Source of the DNA: Defluviicoccus sp. | GTDB lineage: Bacteria; Pseudomonadota; Alphaproteobacteria; MPNO01 | Assembly: GCA_022826125.1 (NCBI GenBank) | Contig: JAJDVM010000210.1 | Coordinates: forward strand, 1-61,263 | DNA length: 61,263 bases | Reading direction: 5' to 3' | Shown here: one piece after another, positions 16,835 to 24,857 of the stretch | Numbering within the stretch: position 1 is the first letter of the stretch | Layout of the letters: each line of letters begins with the position of its first letter | Position numbers and translations under genes: made by a program | Notes under the pieces: generated by a model | Database searches by the model: none | Told to the model about the DNA's origin: nothing | The model's input: the letters and a program-made list of their open reading frames with translations, nothing else

Positions 16835-17788
16835 TCAAAGGTAGCCCTTCTCGCGGTAATATTTCTCCGCGCCCGGGTGCAACGGCACGGGAACGTTGCT
16901 TCCGAGCCATGACAGGTCCACCGGCCCGGTCAACGCCGCGTGCGGTTGGGGAAACAGCGCCTCGATCTCGCCTTTCTGCTCGTCGAGCGCCGCGATTGTC
17001 AGATAGGCGAGCTCCTCGTCCATGTCTTCGCTGCAGAACAGAATCCAGCCGCTGAAATCCACCGTGGGGACGTCTTCCGTCATGCCGCGATAGCGCGTCT
17101 TCTCGATGACCCCGCGCTTCCAGCCGCGCTCGGTCTCGAGCCTTTGCAGGACGTCCTCTTCCACCGGCAGGAAGACGATGTCGTGCTGCTCGGTCAGCGT
17201 GGTCCAGCGACGAGTCATAAGAGCCTCGTCGAAAATGGCGTCGAAGCCGGGCGAAGCGGGCGCGATACCCGGCTGATTGATGAACCGGGGGCGGTCGCGA
17301 AGCAGCTTGCCGCCCCAGCTCTCGATATCCTCGAAGGTGATGCCGTGCTCGTTGAGAATGATCTCGGTCGCCCACACCGCGGGGTGGCGGTTTTCGGGCG
17401 GGACGGTGGAGACCTTCAGCGGGTACTTCTGCTCCCGCAGATCGCCGAATGTGTCGATGCCGCATTCCCTGCGCACCGCGAACGCCATCCGGTCGTCATG
17501 CGGGAAATGGGCGAGCGCGCGCACCGGCATGGGCCTGTCGAAGGGATCGCGCCCCTCCATCGCCAGACGAACCATCCATGCCGGGGTCGTGATCGCCATG
17601 TGGAAGACCCCGCTGCAAACCAGGTCGACGCCCTGGAAGCACATCTCGCCGGGGTCGGCGGTGGTGACCGAAGCGGTCGAACCCTTGGGCAGCCGGCTGT
17701 AATAGCCGTCGAGTCCCAGCGCGATGCGACCGCCGATCGTAAGCCAGTTGTGGCCGCCGCCGAGAATGCGCACATCGATCCGTTCCAC
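16835..17788 (-). CDS. TAXI-like protein lacking a signal peptide
   Basis: The protein has 317 residues. The fold is recognisable from the C-terminal LHPGAEKYYREKGYL, equivalent to the HPGAIGFFKSKGL of the secreted TAXI next door, and from the central YPLKVSTVPPENRHPAVWATEII lobe. The N-terminus, MERIDVRILGGG, goes straight into a beta strand with no hydrophobic leader, and no upstream start restores one. It should therefore be cytoplasmic. Possible roles are binding the imported substrate for the Rieske and cupin enzymes encoded beside it, or sensing it; both are inference. It is not clearly a pseudogene, because the frame is intact and spacing to neighbours is tight (13 and 50 bp). Confidence 0.7.
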   Translation of the reverse strand: MERIDVRILGGGHNWLTIGGRIALGLDGYYSRLPKGSTASVTTADPGEMCFQGVDLVCSGVFHMAITTPAWMVRLAMEGRDPFDRPMPVRALAHFPHDDRMAFAVRRECGIDTFGDLREQKYPLKVSTVPPENRHPAVWATEIILNEHGITFEDIESWGGKLLRDRPRFINQPGIAPASPGFDAIFDEALMTRRWTTLTEQHDIVFLPVEEDVLQRLETERGWKRGVIEKTRYRGMTEDVPTVDFSGWILFCSEDMDEELAYLTIAALDEQKGEIEALFPQPHAALTGPVDLSWLGSNVPVPLHPGAEKYYREKGYL

Positions 17789-17801
17789 TGTCTTCTCCCC
17801 G

Positions 17802-18134
17802 TTAGCGGGCGATCCTCACGAACACGTTCCCGTCCCGGACGTCGACCGGATAGACCGTTGCCGACTGTCGGACGTCGGACAGGACGTTCCTGCCGGTACG
17901 CAGGTCGTAGCGGAACCGGTGCCAGGGGCAGGTCACCTCCAGCCGGTCAATGCTGACGATGCCTTCGCTTAGCGGCCCCTGCCAGTGCGGGCAGACGTTG
18001 TCGAGCGCGAAGACCTCGTCCGCGACGCGGAACAGTGCGATCGCCCGGTCTTCGGCGCGCACCACCCGTCCCGCCCCTTCGGGGATTTCCGCGATCGCGC
18101 AAACGCGCACCGGCGTTCCCGGCTCCGCTACCAT
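17802..18134 (-). CDS. Rieske [2Fe-2S] ferredoxin
   Basis: The protein has 110 residues. The Rieske cluster ligands are all present: Cys-48 and His-50 in VCPHWQGPL, Cys-69 and His-72 in CPWHRFRYDLRTG. The size is that of a soluble ferredoxin component of ring-hydroxylating oxygenases, or of a NirD-like subunit. No alpha-subunit oxygenase with a mononuclear iron site is encoded in the operon. It may instead pass electrons to the cupin pair upstream, whose gene it overlaps by 7 bp, or maintain the iron of a dioxygenase, as XylT-type ferredoxins do for extradiol enzymes. Start at ATG 18134. Confidence 0.88.
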   Translation of the reverse strand: MVAEPGTPVRVCAIAEIPEGAGRVVRAEDRAIALFRVADEVFALDNVCPHWQGPLSEGIVSIDRLEVTCPWHRFRYDLRTGRNVLSDVRQSATVYPVDVRDGNVFVRIAR

Positions 18135-18703
18135 CGCGAGCGCGCCTCCGATTCGGTCGGGTTGTCCTCGGAGGGGTAGAATCCGTATGCTGGGGGGTGG
18201 ACATGTCCGCATTCGGGGCAGGTACGAAGTCGCTCGTCGTCGTTGAAGGCTCGCGCCAGACCCAGTTCGGCGTCCCAGAATCTCTTCCATCGCGCAATTC
18301 CGGTGTCGAAGTCGTGCCGGTTGAACTGGCATGCGCATTTGGGACAAACCCAAAGAAGGGCGTCCCGGCCGTAATTGCCGGGTCGCCCGCCGGTAACCAG
18401 GAGATAATAGACCTCGCCCTGCTGGCGGGTGCGGAAATAGATCATGTCCGCATCGCAGATGCGCCAGTAGCCGAACAGATGTTCGATATGGTTCGGCGTG
18501 CCCCCTCGGATGACATGCATCAGGTCGTCTTTCTCGGGGATTCGGAGTGCGCCCGCGTCGTGCAGCTCCCAGATCGTGAGCGGCGGATCGTCCTCGGAAA
18601 AACACCCCGACCAGACGACGTAGTCGACCGTCGCCTGCCACCGCCCGAAACCGCCGCGCTCCGGTTTCAGGGGGATGTCGTAGTGCAGTATCGGTGAACC
18701 CAC
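18128..18703 (-). CDS. 3-hydroxyanthranilate-dioxygenase-like cupin, metal-site-deficient paralogue
   Basis: The protein has 191 residues. It aligns through its central and C-terminal parts with the next gene upstream: shared GTP, FGYW, a rubredoxin-like metal site (Cys-120/123 in CPKC, Cys-162/165 in CPECGH), and a C-terminal SED/SAKD-N/T-E-A-R-W tail. The Cys4 module resembles the second iron site of bacterial 3-hydroxyanthranilate 3,4-dioxygenase. At the H-x5-E position that binds the catalytic iron in that enzyme, this protein has Arg-81 and Met-87. It is thus probably a non-catalytic partner or a changed enzyme. It overlaps the Rieske gene and follows its paralogue by 21 bp, so a heteromer is plausible. 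No published name is recognised. Confidence 0.6.
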   Translation of the reverse strand: MGSPILHYDIPLKPERGGFGRWQATVDYVVWSGCFSEDDPPLTIWELHDAGALRIPEKDDLMHVIRGGTPNHIEHLFGYWRICDADMIYFRTRQQGEVYYLLVTGGRPGNYGRDALLWVCPKCACQFNRHDFDTGIARWKRFWDAELGLARAFNDDERLRTCPECGHVHPPAYGFYPSEDNPTESEARSRW

Positions 18704-18724
18704 CGTCGGCTCCGCCGCGTCCGT

Positions 18725-19363
18725 CTACCAGAGCTTTCGCGCCGCCGCTTCTTCGGGGGTGTCCTTGGCGCTGTTCCAGCAATATCCCATCGGGTTCTGA
18801 TGTCCGCATTCCGGGCATTTCCGATTGGCCGCATCGGCGTTGTACGAACGAACCGCCCTGGCCTCCGCCTTCCAGAACCCGTTGAAGCCCAGCCGGCCGG
18901 TCTCGTAGACGAAATCGTGGAGCAGGGTCAGGCATTTCTCGCAGTACCACGCGAATGCGTCCGTCTCGTCGCCGGTCGGATTGCCCATCACGACGACGAA
19001 ATACCCCATCTCGCCCGGCACCCGCTCGGGGATCGGCATGTACAGCTCGTCTTTGTCGTTGATGTGCCAGTAGCCGAAATTGTGCGACACCGTGTGCGGC
19101 GTCCCAGCGGTGGTGACATGGACCGCCAGCGGGCTGTGCGACCATTCGACCAAGCCATCCGGTCCCAGCTCCAGGTGATGGCTGATGTTCCCCTTTCTGG
19201 GATCGTTCAACCCCGCCGAGGAGATGCTGCGGCGGCGCAGGCCGAGGACATTGTCGCCGGTCGCCTTGAACGTGGAATAGTGCTTGAGAACGCGATCATC
19301 GAAGAAATCCCAATCGTCGACGATCTTTTCGAGCGGCTCGTCGATCATGATCTCGGTGAACAT
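18725..19363 (-). CDS. 3-hydroxyanthranilate-dioxygenase-like cupin
   Basis: The protein has 212 residues. The C-terminal half matches bacterial 3-hydroxyanthranilate 3,4-dioxygenase: DAFAWYCEKC (Cys-141/144), about 38 residues, then RKCPECGH (Cys-183/186), which in that enzyme is a rubredoxin-like iron site. Before it, His-100 and Glu-106 in WHINDKDELY reproduce the H-x5-E iron ligands. The third His of the classical enzyme is not obvious, and the segment between Glu-106 and Cys-141 is about half the usual length. It may therefore be a non-heme oxygenase or isomerase of altered chemistry. The N-terminal 85 residues are specific to this protein. It lies between a VOC dioxygenase gene (23 bp) and its metal-deficient paralogue (21 bp). 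Confidence 0.65.
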   Translation of the reverse strand: MFTEIMIDEPLEKIVDDWDFFDDRVLKHYSTFKATGDNVLGLRRRSISSAGLNDPRKGNISHHLELGPDGLVEWSHSPLAVHVTTAGTPHTVSHNFGYWHINDKDELYMPIPERVPGEMGYFVVVMGNPTGDETDAFAWYCEKCLTLLHDFVYETGRLGFNGFWKAEARAVRSYNADAANRKCPECGHQNPMGYCWNSAKDTPEEAAARKLW

Positions 19364-19386
19364 GGCGCTATCGCTCCGATGTGGCG

Positions 19387-19926
19387 CTATTTGTATTTCG
19401 TTTCGAACTTTACGGGTCCGTCCAGCGTCCGGTTGCCCAGCTTCGCGTCTTCGGACAGCGGCGTGAGCTTGCCGTCGCCGTCATGCTCGACGCGGCCTTC
19501 GAGGTTGAACATGACGACGGCGAACTCGAACTGGATGCCGTCCGGATCGGTGAAGTAGATCGACTTGTCGAACAGGTGCCGGCCGGTGACTTCCGAGACC
19601 TCGATGCCGGCGGCCGCCACGCGCTGGCGCATTTCCTCGAGCTCCTCCTCGGTGTCGACGTGGAAGGCCAGGTGGTAGAAGCCGGCGTAGCTCCGATCGT
19701 CGACCGGCGGCGGCGGCTTCAGCTCTCTCCCCGGCCAGTACCAGTATGAGATGATTTGGTCGCGGCCGATGTCGATCATGAAATGATGGCGTTCCGGGTT
19801 GTGCAGCACGAGGTCGAGCTGGCAGCGCATGCCGATGGACTCCCAGAACGCGATCGTCCGGTCCATGTCGGAGCAGGCGAATTGTACGTGATCGACGCCC
19901 TTCAGGCTGGCGGCGGAGTTTCTCAT
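19387..19926 (-). CDS. VOC-family metalloenzyme (extradiol dioxygenase/glyoxalase fold)
   Basis: The protein has 179 residues, starting at ATG 19926 behind a GGGGGG run. Its two beta-alpha-beta-beta-beta modules carry metal ligands typical of the fold: His in DHVQFACSDMD, His in FYHLAFHVD, and Glu in DPDGIQFEFAVV. Single-domain VOC proteins of this size include extradiol dioxygenases, glyoxalases and fosfomycin-type enzymes. In an operon with a flavin monooxygenase, Rieske ferredoxin and alpha/beta hydrolase, ring cleavage is the likeliest role. The C-terminal 25 residues extend beyond the fold. Confidence 0.8.
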   Translation of the reverse strand: MRNSAASLKGVDHVQFACSDMDRTIAFWESIGMRCQLDLVLHNPERHHFMIDIGRDQIISYWYWPGRELKPPPPVDDRSYAGFYHLAFHVDTEEELEEMRQRVAAAGIEVSEVTGRHLFDKSIYFTDPDGIQFEFAVVMFNLEGRVEHDGDGKLTPLSEDAKLGNRTLDGPVKFETKYK

Positions 19927-20079
19927 CGACGGACTATTCCCCCCTGACCCGTTGAGCGTACGCAAGCGACTGCAAAGGCGAGAAGGAATCCTGCTGGGTC
20001 GAGCCTGACAGTCCGGGGAAGGGTTGGCAAGCGGCTTCCACCCGCCGGCTTCCACCCGCTGGCACAAGTCCAGCCCCGG

Positions 20080-21333
20080 TCAGCTCAGGGCCAACAGCTC
20101 CTGACGACGCGTGCCCAGCCGTTCCGCGCCGTTGCGCGTGACGACAACGCTGTCGCCCCATTTGCAGTAATCGGGGGCGTCCTCCACGGTCGTCGAAGGC
20201 TTGACCGCGAAGCAGCAACCCTCCTCCAGCACCATGTCGAGCACCTCGGTCGGCTTCGGCCGGCCGGCGACGACGAGCGGACCGTCGTCCCCGGTCCCGC
20301 GGCCGTGCATGCCGAGCCCGGTGACGGCGCACCCCTTCATACCGCGAACCCGCGCGGCGTCCACCACGTCGCCGATGGCCGCTCCCGGCCGCATCGACGC
20401 GACCGCGCGGTCGAAGGCTTCGATGCTCATCGCCATCGCCTCGCGCAGTCGCCTGGGCGGCTTACCGAAATAAGCCGTCTGGTCGATCTGCGCGATGTGA
20501 CCGCCCCAGCGTCCCTCGATCTCCATGTTGAAGACGTCGCCTTGCCGAAAGTCCCGGAACGACGGTTGCTCAAGCCGGTGGTACGCCGCGCCCAGCGGTC
20601 CGGTGGTCCACCCGAACATGGGGGTGAAGCTCCCACCGGCATCCGCGTTGGCGAACATCATGCTCGCGAAGACGTGACGTTCCGACACGCCGGGACGGGC
20701 GTGTTCGCGGACCGCGTCCAGCGTCGCCTCCGCGACCGTGGTGCCTTTGCGCAGGAACGCGATTTCCTCCCGGGACTTTCGCCATCGACACTCACCCAAG
20801 ATGCGGGTGGCGCTCACGAAACGGGCCTTGGGGAAAGACTCGGCCAGAATCTGGACCGAACGCCAGTTCACCTCCCCCTCGGCCGCGCGGCAATGGGCGT
20901 AGCGGTCGGAATCGAGCCCGGCAATGGCGATTGTCGCCTCCTGGTACGGCGCGTTCTCACGCAGCCATGAGGCGATCGTCGCGCCGCCGGCGCCGCGGAT
21001 CGCGGAGCGAATATCCGTGATCCAGTTCGACGACGGCCACACCCCGGGGCGCGACAGCCAGGCGGTCACCTTTCCCTCGACGGGGAAAGCGACGGTCACC
21101 TCGTCGCTGTTCTCGCCGAGCTGGGTCAGGTAGCGCGGATCGGCCTGGCCCCGGTCATGCGCGTTGGTGCAGGGCAGACACACGATCAGATCGACTCCGT
21201 CGCGCTTCATCAGCCTGCGTACCTTTGACCAGCGGCGCCGGCGCTCGTTGCGGGAAAAGACCGCGTTGCTCCAATCCTCCGACCATTTTTTCGGATCGGT
21301 CTTGACGACCGGCACCAGCTCGATCGATGTCAT
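20080..21333 (-). CDS. M24-family (pita-bread fold) hydrolase, altered metal site
   Basis: The protein has 417 residues: an N-terminal creatinase-like domain (about 1-170), then the pita-bread domain. The conserved layout is visible: VFNMEIEGRWGGHIAQIDQTAYFG where the two metal-binding Asp usually lie, VTGLGMHGRGTGDD with the metal His, and FAVKPSTTVEDAP then WGDSVVVT where two Glu are expected. Several positions differ from Xaa-Pro aminopeptidase (Glu for Asp, KPS for EPG, Asp for the last Glu). It may act like creatinase or ectoine hydrolase on a small C-N compound rather than on peptides. It sits 56 bp after an alpha/beta hydrolase gene in the same operon. Confidence 0.78.
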   Translation of the reverse strand: MTSIELVPVVKTDPKKWSEDWSNAVFSRNERRRRWSKVRRLMKRDGVDLIVCLPCTNAHDRGQADPRYLTQLGENSDEVTVAFPVEGKVTAWLSRPGVWPSSNWITDIRSAIRGAGGATIASWLRENAPYQEATIAIAGLDSDRYAHCRAAEGEVNWRSVQILAESFPKARFVSATRILGECRWRKSREEIAFLRKGTTVAEATLDAVREHARPGVSERHVFASMMFANADAGGSFTPMFGWTTGPLGAAYHRLEQPSFRDFRQGDVFNMEIEGRWGGHIAQIDQTAYFGKPPRRLREAMAMSIEAFDRAVASMRPGAAIGDVVDAARVRGMKGCAVTGLGMHGRGTGDDGPLVVAGRPKPTEVLDMVLEEGCCFAVKPSTTVEDAPDYCKWGDSVVVTRNGAERLGTRRQELLALS

Positions 21334-21389
21334 CGAAGATTTCCCGTGGCGGCTGAAGCAGACAGAGTCGAAGGCGTTGCCCGGACCCC

Positions 21390-22178
21390 CTAGGGGTAAA
21401 CCAGGTCGCTGTCCTGGCGAACCAGAAATTTTCCGTGGCGCGCGAGAAAGTCCACGACCGCTTCGGTCAGCGCCTCAGGCCGATCAGAGTCGATCGCGTG
21501 GGCGGCGTCGTAGACCAGCATCAGATGGCAATCGGGGAGGATTTCCCGGTAAATCCGCGCGCCTTCCGGCGGCGTGATCGTGTCCTCGGTTCCGAAGAGA
21601 ACCAGCACCGGGATGTCCAGCGTCGCCAGCCTGCTCTCGAACTCGCCATCGCGCGGCGGTCCGAGCAACCGGGCCGACAGGGCGCGCTGCTTGTCGTGCA
21701 CTTCGGGCGAAACGGGCTCTCGGCGCGATTCCGGGCTGTCGGGGCGCCGATAGAGCGTATGCGGTTCGATGTCGGGTGCCGGGTTGATGCGGATCGCGGC
21801 CGGCGAAATCAGGACCACCGAATCGACAGGCTCGCGCCGGTCGAGCGCCATCGAAAGGACGAGCTTACCGCCGAAGGACGTCCCCATGAGGTCGTAGCGC
21901 TCGATCCCCAGCGCGGCGACCGCCGCATTCATGGTCGCGGCCAGATCGTCCATGGTCCCGGACCGGTCGTTGACCGGAGAGGCGCCGAAGCCCGGAGCCT
22001 CGAAAGCGATCACCCGACGGTCTTGGGCAAGGATGTCATGCGTCCGGGACAGTCTGAGGCCGCCCCCGCCGTGCAGGCATATGAGCGCTTTCCCGCGACC
22101 CGCCTCGCGATATCGGATACGAAAGCCGTCCGCCTCGATGTCGGTGTCGCTGAAAGCCGCGCCCGGCGCCTCGGTCAT
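21390..22178 (-). CDS. Alpha/beta-fold hydrolase
   Basis: The protein has 262 residues. Canonical landmarks: oxyanion loop ICLHGGGGLRLS, nucleophile elbow GTSFGGK, catalytic Asp in LFGTEDTITPP, and His in YDAAHAIDSDRP. It resembles meta-cleavage-product and ester hydrolases found beside ring-cleaving dioxygenases. The GTSFGG elbow and AAHAID box fit the C-C hydrolase group but do not prove it. It lies 27 bp after the LLM oxidoreductase gene and probably hydrolyses a later intermediate of the same route. Confidence 0.85.
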   Translation of the reverse strand: MTEAPGAAFSDTDIEADGFRIRYREAGRGKALICLHGGGGLRLSRTHDILAQDRRVIAFEAPGFGASPVNDRSGTMDDLAATMNAAVAALGIERYDLMGTSFGGKLVLSMALDRREPVDSVVLISPAAIRINPAPDIEPHTLYRRPDSPESRREPVSPEVHDKQRALSARLLGPPRDGEFESRLATLDIPVLVLFGTEDTITPPEGARIYREILPDCHLMLVYDAAHAIDSDRPEALTEAVVDFLARHGKFLVRQDSDLVYP

Positions 22179-22205
22179 CGAAATTCCTCCCCGCCCTTCC
22201 GCCGT

Positions 22206-23321
22206 TCACAGGGCCTGCATTCGGGGCAGCACCTTCGTCCCAAACAGCTCGATCGACCGCCGTGTCGCATCGCCATGTTGAATGGCGATCGTCAGATCGA
22301 GCACGCCCGCTCCCAGCATTTCGCGGATGGTCTTGATTTGCTCGAGCACCGTATTCGGGCTGCCGGTCAGAAGCTGGCCGCGACCGATTCGGCCACGAAT
22401 CTGCTCGTCCGTGCGCTGCTCGCGACCGCGGCTGCGGTTGCGCTGCTCTTCGAGATCCGCACCGTAATAACCGGCATTGGCAACCGCTTCCTCGACGGCT
22501 TCGTTTGCGCGCGAGATGTTGGTGCCCCGGCGGATAGCCGTCGGCGCCTTAAGGTCCTCCATGGCCCGGTCGTCGGTTTCGGCCACGTGAAAGCCGAGCC
22601 GATAGATGATGTTATCGGGCTCCGGGGTCCAGCCGGCGCGCTCGGCCTCGCGGCGGTAATGCTCCGCGGCGCGCGTCGCGCGTTCCAGGTGGGTCGCGGC
22701 GAATCCCAGCCCGATCCGATTACGCGCGGCAAACGAACCGGACTCGGGACTCGACCCCGACATGTAGATCGGCGGGTGCGGTTTCTGGAGCGGTCGCGGC
22801 CATATGGAGATGCTGCGGAACTGGTAGTAGCGGCCCTGCCAGCCGAAGGGTTGCGGTTCGGTCCAGACCCGGCGGATGAGCTGCAGGGCTTCCTCGAATC
22901 GACCGCGCGATTCGGAAGGGTTGATGTTGTAGGTCACGTATTCGTTGGGCGTGCCCCTAAGCATGCCGGCGACGATCCGGCCGCCGGTCATCAGATCCAG
23001 CATCGCGAATTCCTCCGCCACGCGAACCGGGTTGAGGATCGGGGTGGTCGGGCCGAGAAGCGCGATCCTGGCGCGGCGGACCACCTGGCTGAGCGCGCCC
23101 GCCAGGACGGTCGGATTGGGCGTGAGCGAGTACGGGCCGAAATGGTGCTCGGCCACCGTGATCCAATCGAAGCCCAGCTCGTCCGCCATCCTGAACTGCT
23201 CGATCGCGGTCGCGAGCGACTCGGCTGCCGCCACGTCGGAATAGTAGTCGACCGGGACCGGCCACACGCCTTCCGGCGTGGCGCCGTGATAGTGGACCGA
23301 ATTGAAGAGCGAGGCTTTCAT
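22206..23321 (-). CDS. LLM-class flavin-dependent oxidoreductase (luciferase-like)
   Basis: The protein has 371 residues with a TIM-barrel luciferase-like fold. Typical segments are LGFDWITVAEHHFGPYS, LLGPTTPILNPVRVAEEFAMLD, GGRIVAGMLRGTPNEY, and the phosphate-binding LTGSPNTVLEQI near the end. It uses reduced FMN delivered by a separate reductase, not seen in this window, to oxygenate a substrate. It is the first gene of the 23.3-13.7 kb operon and so probably the entry enzyme. A second LLM gene (49254-50465) heads the last steps of another catabolic operon here; the two share the YNINPSESRGRFEE / FGVNPVHSHERHIE region but are clearly diverged. Confidence 0.88.
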   Translation of the reverse strand: MKASLFNSVHYHGATPEGVWPVPVDYYSDVAAAESLATAIEQFRMADELGFDWITVAEHHFGPYSLTPNPTVLAGALSQVVRRARIALLGPTTPILNPVRVAEEFAMLDLMTGGRIVAGMLRGTPNEYVTYNINPSESRGRFEEALQLIRRVWTEPQPFGWQGRYYQFRSISIWPRPLQKPHPPIYMSGSSPESGSFAARNRIGLGFAATHLERATRAAEHYRREAERAGWTPEPDNIIYRLGFHVAETDDRAMEDLKAPTAIRRGTNISRANEAVEEAVANAGYYGADLEEQRNRSRGREQRTDEQIRGRIGRGQLLTGSPNTVLEQIKTIREMLGAGVLDLTIAIQHGDATRRSIELFGTKVLPRMQAL

Positions 23322-23665
23322 CGGTTCCCAACTTCCGGGACCGGCAAATTATTCCAAGCGCCGCCGCCGCTGTCATCTCGGCGGGATCGCGAAGCGGTTG
23401 GCGGGCGAGACGCGTCAGCCCACGAGCGTAACGTCTGATCCCGCGAAAGGGTAGCAAGCGCTGATCCGTGCCCTCGGGTGGCGGGCGGAAGGCGGCAGGG
23501 CCTGGAAGCGCGCGAGCCAGGCGTGCTTCAGAGCCGTGACACGGCGGTTGCTTCGCCCGGAGATTCCGGACTCGAGGGCACGGCCGAGCTTGCCCGGGAG
23601 CAGCGGCAGCGGCTGGCTGCGATCGGGCGCGCGCCGGCCTCGATTCGCGGAGGCGCCACGGTCTT

Positions 23666-23803
23666 GTGGACGCGCTCGAACCGCACCGCAAGGCGATTGT
23701 CGAGGGCATCCCGCCGGAGGACGCGGCCGAGGTGCTAGACCCGATGCGGCGGTTCATGGACCTCGCCAACCCGATCCCGGACCACGGTTGGGAGGGCGAC
23801 GAG
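23666..23803 (+). pseudogene. Possible MarR-family regulator remnant (C-terminal)
   Basis: A short frame reads LVDALEPHRKAIVEGIPPED..., which resembles the C-terminal dimerisation helices of MarR regulators. No winged helix can be read upstream in the same frame, and the frame loses character after about 45 residues. It may once have regulated the divergent catabolic operon starting at 23321. Weak evidence. Confidence 0.3.
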
Positions 23804-23846
23804 ACGGTTGCCCGGCCCTTCGCGGTCTCGGATCGCCGATGGCGCG

Positions 23847-24050
23847 GCCACCGGCCATGCCGCGGTCTACGGCTGCCGGCAATGCTTCGACGCCGGGGCC
23901 CTCGACGACGGTCTGCAGTTTCATCTGGCGGCGGGCGTCCGCCTGCCCTACCGGCTGCGAGCGCAATTGGAATTCGGCCTGGGGCGCACCTTCGACTGGC
24001 GGGGCAGCACGAACTACCGGGCCTCGGGCGCGCGTCAGCCGTCGGAGGCA
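23847..24050 (+). pseudogene. Outer-membrane beta-barrel protein fragment
   Basis: About 68 residues read as an Omp/porin-like barrel piece: AAGVRLPYRLRAQLEFGLGR followed by TFDWRGSTNYRASG, with alternating hydrophobic and polar residues as in opacity-type surface proteins. There is no signal peptide, start or C-terminal Phe, so it is a remnant. It ends 20 bp before the convergent ABC ATPase stop. The region 23322-24070 holds no intact gene. Confidence 0.35.
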
Positions 24051-24070
24051 AGAGCACGCTCCCGCGTGCC

Positions 24071-24835
24071 TCAGTCCATGTCCAGCAACCGGTATATCCG
24101 GCGGGTGTATTCGCCGAACGCCTCCTCGGTCTTGACGGCGAGCGCGCGGGGATAGGCGAGGTCGATGGGGAAGACGTCGGCCATGCGCGCCGGGCCGGCC
24201 GTCATGACGGCGCATCTGGAGCCCAGGAACACCGCCTCCTGAATGCTGTGGGTGACGAAAACGATCGTCTTGCGGTTCTCCGCCCAGATACGCAGCAGTT
24301 CCAGGTTCATCTTCTCCCGGGTCAGAGCATCGAGAGCGCCGAACGGCTCGTCCATCAGGACGAGCCTGGGATCGTGGATCAGCGCGCGGGCGATGGCGGC
24401 GCGCTGCTGCATGCCGCCGGACAGCTCATAGGGGTACTTTTCCTCCGAGCCCTCGAGACCCACCATGCGCAACAGCTCCCGACCGCGTTCGCGGCTTTCC
24501 CTGGCCGGCAGCCCCAGGATCTCGGCCGGCAGCAGCACGTTCTCGAGGATGCGCCGCCATTTCAGCAGCAGCGACTGCTGGAAGACCATGCCCACGTCGC
24601 GGCCCGGATCGAAGGCATGATCGCCTCCGCCGATCCGAAGCTCGCCGCCGTCGTGGCCGTGCAGCCCCGCCAGCAGCTTGAGCACGGTGGTCTTGCCGCA
24701 ACCCGACGGCCCGACCAGCGAGACGAGCTCGCCCGCCTCGATGTCGAGGCTCACATCGGAGACCGCGAGAAACTCCTCGCCCCGTGTCCGGTAGACCTTG
24801 CGGACGTTCTCCAGGCGGATGAACGGCTCGCCCAT
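24071..24835 (-). CDS. ABC transporter ATP-binding protein (nitrate/sulfonate/taurine type)
   Basis: The protein has 254 residues. Walker A is GPSGCGKTTVLKLLAG, the Q-loop VFQQSLLLKWRRI, the signature LSGGMQQRAAIARAL, Walker B LVLMDEPFGALD, and the switch His lies in VFVTHSIQEAVFL. The LKWR-type Q-loop and length place it with SsuB/TauB/ThiZ-like importers. It is encoded 22 bp after its binding protein on the minus strand, while the permease lies divergently on the plus strand. Together they import a small organic molecule; the amidase following the permease suggests an amide or nitrogen-bearing compound. Confidence 0.93.
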   Translation of the reverse strand: MGEPFIRLENVRKVYRTRGEEFLAVSDVSLDIEAGELVSLVGPSGCGKTTVLKLLAGLHGHDGGELRIGGGDHAFDPGRDVGMVFQQSLLLKWRRILENVLLPAEILGLPARESRERGRELLRMVGLEGSEEKYPYELSGGMQQRAAIARALIHDPRLVLMDEPFGALDALTREKMNLELLRIWAENRKTIVFVTHSIQEAVFLGSRCAVMTAGPARMADVFPIDLAYPRALAVKTEEAFGEYTRRIYRLLDMD

Positions 24836-24857
24836 CCCGGTCCGGCGGGGCGCCGCC

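Noticed and set aside
16785..17465. Long N-terminal extension of the secreted TAXI protein
   Set aside because: It is an out-of-frame reading of the neighbouring TAXI-like gene; the start at 16784 has a ribosome site and begins a signal peptide.
17802..19363. Classical Rieske ring-hydroxylating dioxygenase cluster
   Set aside because: The Rieske protein is only ferredoxin-sized and no alpha subunit with a mononuclear iron site or ferredoxin reductase is encoded nearby.
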